This document shows positions 6,250 through 8,625 of a stretch of DNA of 8,625 nucleotides, in pieces. Source of the DNA: an uncultured Clostridia bacterium (GTDB lineage: Bacteria > Bacillota > Clostridia > Christensenellales > Aristaeellaceae); assembly GCA_947600345.1 (NCBI GenBank), contig CANQGC010000114.1, forward strand, positions 1 through 8,625. Reading direction: 5' to 3'. Both the position numbers and the translations under genes were made by a program. Within the stretch, counting starts at the first letter, position 1. Every line of letters begins with the position of its first letter. The notes beneath the pieces were generated by a model, which searched no databases, was not told where the DNA came from, and worked only from the letters and a program-made list of their open reading frames with translations.

Positions 6250-7287
6250 ATGCAGGACGAGGAGAGACTGATCACCACGGGCTTTCGCGAGGAGGATTCG
6301 GACGCGGAGCTCTCGCTGCGGCCCCACACGCTGGCGGAGTACATCGGCCAGGACAAGCTGAAGACCGGGCTGAACGTCTACATGCAGGCCGCCATCGCCC
6401 GCCGGGAGCCGCTGGACCACATGCTGCTCTACGGCCCGCCCGGGCTGGGCAAGACCACGCTCGCGGGCATCGTGGCGGCGGAGATGGGCCACAACATTCG
6501 CGTGACCAGCGGCCCGGCCATCGAGCGCGCGGGCGACCTGGCGTCGATCCTGACCAACCTCAACGCCGGGGACGTGCTCTTCATCGACGAGATTCACCGC
6601 CTCAGCCACGCCGTGGAGGAGGTGCTCTATCCCGCGATGGAGGACTACGCGCTGGACATCATCATCGGCAAGGGCCCGGCGGCGCGCTCGATCCGGCTCG
6701 ATCTTCCGAAGTTCACGCTGATCGGCGCGACGACCCGGGCGGGCATGCTGTCCTCGCCGCTGCGCGACCGCTTCGGCATCAGCTTCCGCCTGGAGATGTA
6801 CACGCCGGAGCAGCTGGCGGTGATCGTCGAGCGCTCGGCCAGGATCCTCAAGGTGGACTGCGAGCGCGACGGCGCGCTGGAGATTGCCAGCCGCTCCCGG
6901 GGCACGCCCCGCATCGCCAACCGCCTGATCCGCCGCGTGCGCGACTTCGCCGAGGTGCGGGGCGACGGCAAGATCACGCTGGAGAACGCCCGCGAGGCGC
7001 TCAACGTGCTGGAGATCGACGAGCTGGGCCTGGACAACACCGACATCACGATGCTGCGCACGATGATCGAGCGCTTCGACGGCGGACCGGTCGGCCTGGA
7101 CACGCTGGCCGCCACCACCGGCGAGGACGCCGCGACCATCGAGGACGTGTACGAGCCCTACCTGCTCCAGCTGGGCTTCATCATGCGCACGCCCCGGGGC
7201 CGCGTCTGCACCCGCGCCGCCTACGAGCACCTGGGCCTGAAGATGCCCAGGGACGCGGAGAGCAAGCAGATCCGGATGGACATCTGA
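6250..7287 (+). CDS. ruvB: Holliday junction branch-migration ATPase RuvB
   Basis: Hexameric AAA+ motor that, with RuvA, drives branch migration of Holliday junctions in recombinational repair. The 345-residue length is typical. Walker A GPPGLGKTT (62-70), Walker B LFIDEIH (110-116), sensor 1 GATTR (159-163) and the arginine-finger segment SPLRDRFG (169-176) are all present. The C-terminal winged-helix DNA-binding domain follows, with GGPVGLDTLA near 306-315 and TPRGR near the end. Its ribosome site TAAGGAG uses the murJ stop codon. ruvA and ruvC, often adjacent, are not in the window; instead ruvB sits between murJ and queA. The ruvB-queA order is common in bacteria. Confidence 0.97.
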   Translation: MQDEERLITTGFREEDSDAELSLRPHTLAEYIGQDKLKTGLNVYMQAAIARREPLDHMLLYGPPGLGKTTLAGIVAAEMGHNIRVTSGPAIERAGDLASILTNLNAGDVLFIDEIHRLSHAVEEVLYPAMEDYALDIIIGKGPAARSIRLDLPKFTLIGATTRAGMLSSPLRDRFGISFRLEMYTPEQLAVIVERSARILKVDCERDGALEIASRSRGTPRIANRLIRRVRDFAEVRGDGKITLENAREALNVLEIDELGLDNTDITMLRTMIERFDGGPVGLDTLAATTGEDAATIEDVYEPYLLQLGFIMRTPRGRVCTRAAYEHLGLKMPRDAESKQIRMDI

Positions 7288-7345
7288 CACAGCGGCCGCT
7301 TCTCGGCAATCTGGAGTATCATCTACGAGCAAAGCGAGCGATTGA

Positions 7346-8365
7346 ATGAAACTTTCCGACTTCATGTACGATCTCCCCGAGGAGCGCATCGCGCAGACCC
7401 CGGTGGAGCCCCGCGACCACAGCCGGCTGATGGTGCTGCACCGGGACACCGGCGCGATCGAGCACAGGCACTTCTACGACGTGATCGACTACCTGAACCC
7501 CGGCGATGCGTTGGTCATCAACGAGACCCGCGTCATCCCGGCGCGGCTGATCGGCGAGAGGCCGACGGGCGGGGCCTGCGAAATCCTGCTGCTCAAGCAG
7601 CTCGCGCCGAAGCGCTGGGAGGCGCTGGTGCGGCCGGGCAAGAAGCTGCGCCCGGGCGCGGAGGTGATCTTCGGCGGCGGAAGGCTGATGGCGAGGATCG
7701 CCGAGGTCGTCGAGGGCGGCGGGCGCATCGTGGACTTCGCCTGCGAGGGCACGATGGAGGCGGCGCTGGACGAGCTGGGCGAGATGCCCTTGCCGCCGTA
7801 CATCCACGAGAAGCTCCAGGACCGGGAGCGTTACCAGACCGTGTACGCGAAGCAGGAGGGCTCGGCCGCCGCGCCGACGGCGGGGCTGCACTTCACGCCG
7901 GAGCTGCTGGAGCGCATCCGCGCGAAGGGCATCGACGTGGTGCCGGTGCTGCTGCACGTGGGGCTGGGCACGTTCCGGCCGGTGAAGGTGGAGAACATCG
8001 AGGAGCACGAGATGCACTCGGAATACTTCGAGGTGACGGAGGACGCCGCGAGGCGCGTCAACGCCGCGAGGGAGCGAGGCTGCCGCGTGGTCGCCGTCGG
8101 CACGACCAGCGTGCGCACGCTGGAATCGGCGGCGGAGGGCGGCAGGCTCGTCGCGAAGAAGGGCGACACGCAGATCTTCATCCGCCCGGGCTACCAATAC
8201 CAGATGGTGGACGCGCTGATCACGAACTTTCACCTGCCGGGCAGCACGCTGATGATGCTGGTCTCGGCGCTCTACGACCGGGAGAAGATCCTGGAGGCGT
8301 ACAAAATCGCGGTCGAGCAGGAGTACCGCTTCTTCTCCTTCGGCGACGCGATGCTGATCTCCTAG
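7346..8365 (+). CDS. queA: S-adenosylmethionine:tRNA ribosyltransferase-isomerase QueA
   Basis: Transfers and isomerises the ribosyl group of SAM onto preQ1 in tRNA to form epoxyqueuosine, a late step in making queuosine at wobble position 34 of GUN-anticodon tRNAs. 339 residues, normal for the family. Conserved blocks seen: MKLSDFMYDLPEERIAQTP at the start, INETRVIPARL (58-68), PTAGLHFT (177-184), HVGLGTFRPV (204-213), VGTTSVRTLES (251-261) and TNFHLPGSTLMMLVSAL (293-309). The start agrees with the family, but the ribosome site is weak (AGCGAG about 7 nt upstream), unlike its neighbours. A 58-nt gap with no terminator separates it from ruvB, so cotranscription is likely. The usual follower tgt, encoding the enzyme that inserts preQ1, is not downstream in this window. 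Confidence 0.96.
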   Translation: MKLSDFMYDLPEERIAQTPVEPRDHSRLMVLHRDTGAIEHRHFYDVIDYLNPGDALVINETRVIPARLIGERPTGGACEILLLKQLAPKRWEALVRPGKKLRPGAEVIFGGGRLMARIAEVVEGGGRIVDFACEGTMEAALDELGEMPLPPYIHEKLQDRERYQTVYAKQEGSAAAPTAGLHFTPELLERIRAKGIDVVPVLLHVGLGTFRPVKVENIEEHEMHSEYFEVTEDAARRVNAARERGCRVVAVGTTSVRTLESAAEGGRLVAKKGDTQIFIRPGYQYQMVDALITNFHLPGSTLMMLVSALYDREKILEAYKIAVEQEYRFFSFGDAMLIS

Positions 8366-8407
8366 GGCGGCGGGGCCGCCTTCCACCTGCTGCCGCGTTT
8401 AGGCGAC

Positions 8408-8442
8408 GGACTTTGGGCCCGTAGATCATGGGCCCAAAGTCC
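8408..8442. repeat. Perfect 13-bp inverted repeat after queA
   Basis: GGACTTTGGGCCC (8408-8420) and GGGCCCAAAGTCC (8430-8442) flank a 9-nt loop containing TAGATC. No T-run follows on either strand, so it is a poor intrinsic terminator. It matches the next hairpin in layout: stem closing at GCCC/GGGC and TAGATC in the loop. It lies in the 260-base gene-free stretch after queA, which opens with a small GGCGGC/GCCGCC hairpin (8366-8380) directly after the stop codon. I see no coding sequence in that stretch. Confidence 0.7.
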
Positions 8443-8480
8443 TGCGATGCGTTTCTGATGGAGGCTTAGTACGAAGCGAC

Positions 8481-8523
8481 GAAATCCAGCCCCATAGATC
8501 CGAGGGCTGGATTTCTTCGTTTT
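8481..8523 (+). terminator. Intrinsic terminator of the murJ-ruvB-queA unit
   Basis: GAAATCCAGCCC (8481-8492) pairs perfectly with GGGCTGGATTTC (8504-8515) around an 11-nt loop holding TAGATC (8495-8500), followed by TTCGTTTT. An additional outer helix, ACGAA 8471-8475 with TTCGT 8516-8520, can form across a five-base bulge and competes with the tail. The layout echoes the hairpin at 8408-8442. Confidence 0.7.
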
Positions 8524-8568
8524 GGCAACGGAACGCAGCGGCAAAAGCGCGGCAGCAGAAGGGAGAAT

Positions 8569-8611
8569 CCAAGGAACCTCAGGTTCCTTGGCAGGTCTGG
8601 GCGGAGCCCAG
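8569..8611. repeat. Pair of adjacent small hairpins, REP-like intergenic element (partial)
   Basis: CCAAGGAACC (8569-8578) and GGTTCCTTGG (8582-8591) form a perfect 10-bp stem with loop TCA. Six bases on, CTGGGC (8597-8602) and GCCCAG (8606-8611) form a 6-bp stem with loop GGA. Closely spaced short palindromes of this type, with a CTGGGC/GCCCAG unit, recall dispersed intergenic repeats in gut Firmicutes, but one copy cannot prove repetition. The element probably continues past the end of the window. Confidence 0.45.
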
Positions 8612-8625
8612 CGTAGCCCCAGAGG

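Noticed and set aside
7290..7345. Possible regulatory element between ruvB and queA, including AGCGGCCGCT
   Set aside because: Only a short restriction-site-like palindrome; no promoter or stable hairpin with a tail.
1..8625. CRISPR arrays, tRNA genes, rRNA, insertion sequences
   Set aside because: No regularly spaced direct repeats, no tRNA cloverleaf with a T-loop signature, and no transposase-like frame or paired terminal repeats were seen.

Overview
The window looks like chromosomal DNA from a high-GC member of the Firmicutes, probably a gut-type clostridium. This is an inference from the gene families, the strong Shine-Dalgarno sites, the TTG start of murJ and the serC-serA pair with a short ACT-type SerA. 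I cannot name a genus. Almost all of it is GC-rich chromosomal sequence; only about the first 100 bases are AT-rich.

Layout from left to right. (1) Bases 1-117 carry the AT-rich 3' end of one gene, overlapping by one base a 21-residue ORF that resembles the start of an AgrD-type signalling peptide and stops just after the cysteine. (2) A 40-bp near-perfect inverted repeat with an extended -10 promoter at its centre lies upstream of an MFS transporter (192-1418). (3) A well-formed promoter drives a MntA-type nucleotidyltransferase (1490-1795). Its expected HEPN toxin partner survives only as a 30-residue stump (1782-1874). (4) A bidirectional terminator separates this from the convergent serC-serA operon on the minus strand (4176-1924), which encodes the first two dedicated steps of serine synthesis plus its own promoter. 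(5) The serC-murJ gap holds a separate transcription unit: promoter, about 220 nt of helix-rich sequence, and an intrinsic terminator, with no plausible protein. I read this as a structured non-coding RNA of a family I do not recognise. (6) murJ (lipid II flippase), ruvB (Holliday junction helicase) and queA (queuosine synthesis) run in one direction with short gaps and are probably one transcript. (7) The last 260 bases are non-coding and full of hairpins: a paired-hairpin arrangement with a shared loop hexamer, one of them the queA terminator, followed by a repeat-like pair of hairpins.

The protein genes are mostly conserved housekeeping functions. The points of interest are the orphan RNA at 4328-4589, the decayed MntA/HepT module, the agr-like remnant next to a palindromic promoter, and the hairpin cluster after queA.
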